Assembly (NCBI GenBank): GCA_903642225.1
Contig: CAHJWI010000003.1
Location: 62,001-126,000 of the forward strand
Length of the DNA stretch: 64,000 nt
Direction: 5' to 3'
DNA from: Acidobacteriaceae bacterium
GTDB lineage: Bacteria > Acidobacteriota > Terriglobia > Terriglobales > Acidobacteriaceae
Shown one piece after another: positions 63,778-64,000 of the stretch (position 1 is the first letter of the stretch; each line of letters starts with the position of its first letter). The notes below the pieces were generated by a model, which worked only from the letters and a program-made list of their open reading frames with translations, was not told the DNA's origin and made no database searches. A program made the position numbers and the translations under genes.

Positions 63778-64000
63778 TTACATCTTGTATTTGCCCAGGT
63801 CGTCGTCGTTCAGGTTTTCCAACCAGCGCTTCAATTCTCCGCTGCTTGCTGTGGAGTTGCCGTTCGCGTTCAATCGCGCGTTTTCCATGACGGCGCGGCT
63901 CACGTAAATCGGGCAATCCGCACGCATCGCCAGCGCCAGAGCGTCGCTCGGCCGGGCGTCCAGTGTCATGGTCTCCCCACCACGATTAAGCCATATAACG
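63778..64000 (-). CDS. Bifunctional nuclease-domain (BFN/DUF151) protein, partial
   Basis: The last part of a gene whose 5' end lies beyond the right edge. The frame is open to base 64000, and VIWLNRGGETMTLDARPSDALALAMRADCPIYV matches the BFN domain's conserved end (IDARPSDAIALALR...), followed by a polar C-terminus ending NLNDDDLGKYKM. An internal ATG at 63969 opens a shorter frame but would cut the domain, so it is not the start. BFN proteins are small conserved bacterial proteins reported to have nuclease activity. Confidence 0.85.
   Translation of the reverse strand, partial: VIWLNRGGETMTLDARPSDALALAMRADCPIYVSRAVMENARLNANGNSTASSGELKRWLENLNDDDLGKYKM

Overview
The window reads as ordinary chromosome of an Acidobacteriaceae-type bacterium (Terriglobus/Granulicella/Edaphobacter group); the genus is a guess. 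Reasons: high GC, many exported TPR and beta-propeller proteins, a giant choice-of-anchor-D repeat protein, an Oar-like TonB receptor with an N-terminal carboxypeptidase-regulatory domain, an ASPIC/UnbV (CRTAC1-type) protein, a PGN_0703-like nuclease and a Ccm cytochrome c cluster whose CcmE lacks the haem-binding histidine. I see no rRNA, tRNA, CRISPR array, insertion sequence, integrase or phage gene. Coding density is very high and many genes overlap by ATGA, GTGA or TAATG.

Layout. 1-3.1 kb: secG, a metallo-beta-lactamase-fold hydrolase, and a divergent aminotransferase/HAD pair. 3.2-9.1 kb: a giant exported repeat protein cut by one in-frame TGA. 9.2-16.9 kb (minus strand): a TPR protein, then GH20 hexosaminidase, queG, a YihY/BrkB membrane protein and a HAMP-SpoIIE phosphatase in a tightly overlapping operon. 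17.0-28.6 kb (plus strand): an L-arabinose/arabinan locus with TPR protein, TonB receptor (amber codon just after its signal peptide), second TPR protein, araA, araD, GH51 arabinofuranosidase and GH43 endo-arabinanase. The receptor and araA promoters share a nearly identical 14-bp LacI-type operator. 28.7-33.1 kb: an FG-GAP/ASPIC-UnbV protein, the decayed start of a glycoside hydrolase, a cytochrome P450 and ubiX. 33.1-37.1 kb: alpha/beta hydrolase, nitroreductase and three exported or membrane proteins of unknown role. 37.3-45.2 kb: uvrA, a CPBP protease, pyrE, a zinc-ribbon/nuclease divergent pair, mtnA, a membrane protein and a zinc-ribbon mscL. 45.3-51.5 kb: thiC, then ccmE-ccmA-ybaK-ccmB-ccmC-ccmD and a YVTN beta-propeller lipoprotein. 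51.5-56 kb (minus strand): ribB with a degenerate RibA-like domain, a 75-aa protein, an FeS-type photolyase and an M20 peptidase. 56-64 kb: deoC, a GAF-GAF-SpoIIE phosphatase, a DUF4034-like protein, aroA, an exported lipase-like hydrolase, a GT9 glycosyltransferase and a bifunctional-nuclease-domain gene running off the right edge.

How the genes work together. The 18-28.6 kb block is the clearest functional unit. Exported GH43 and GH51 enzymes would release L-arabinose from arabinan or arabinoxylan, the TonB receptor would import oligosaccharides, and AraA and AraD carry out two of the three steps to xylulose-5-phosphate. araB and the regulator are not in the window. The Ccm block is the second unit: its CxxxY CcmE and the lack of ccmF/G/H nearby fit the variant system I* described from archaea and some deltaproteobacteria. 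The most unusual items are two single-codon nonsense changes in large surface proteins, the shared arabinose operator, the start-codon hairpin between the zinc-ribbon and nuclease genes, and the RibB fusion that has lost its RibA catalytic residues. Nothing here is a clearly new multi-gene system; the zinc-ribbon/nuclease pair is the best candidate for an undescribed module.
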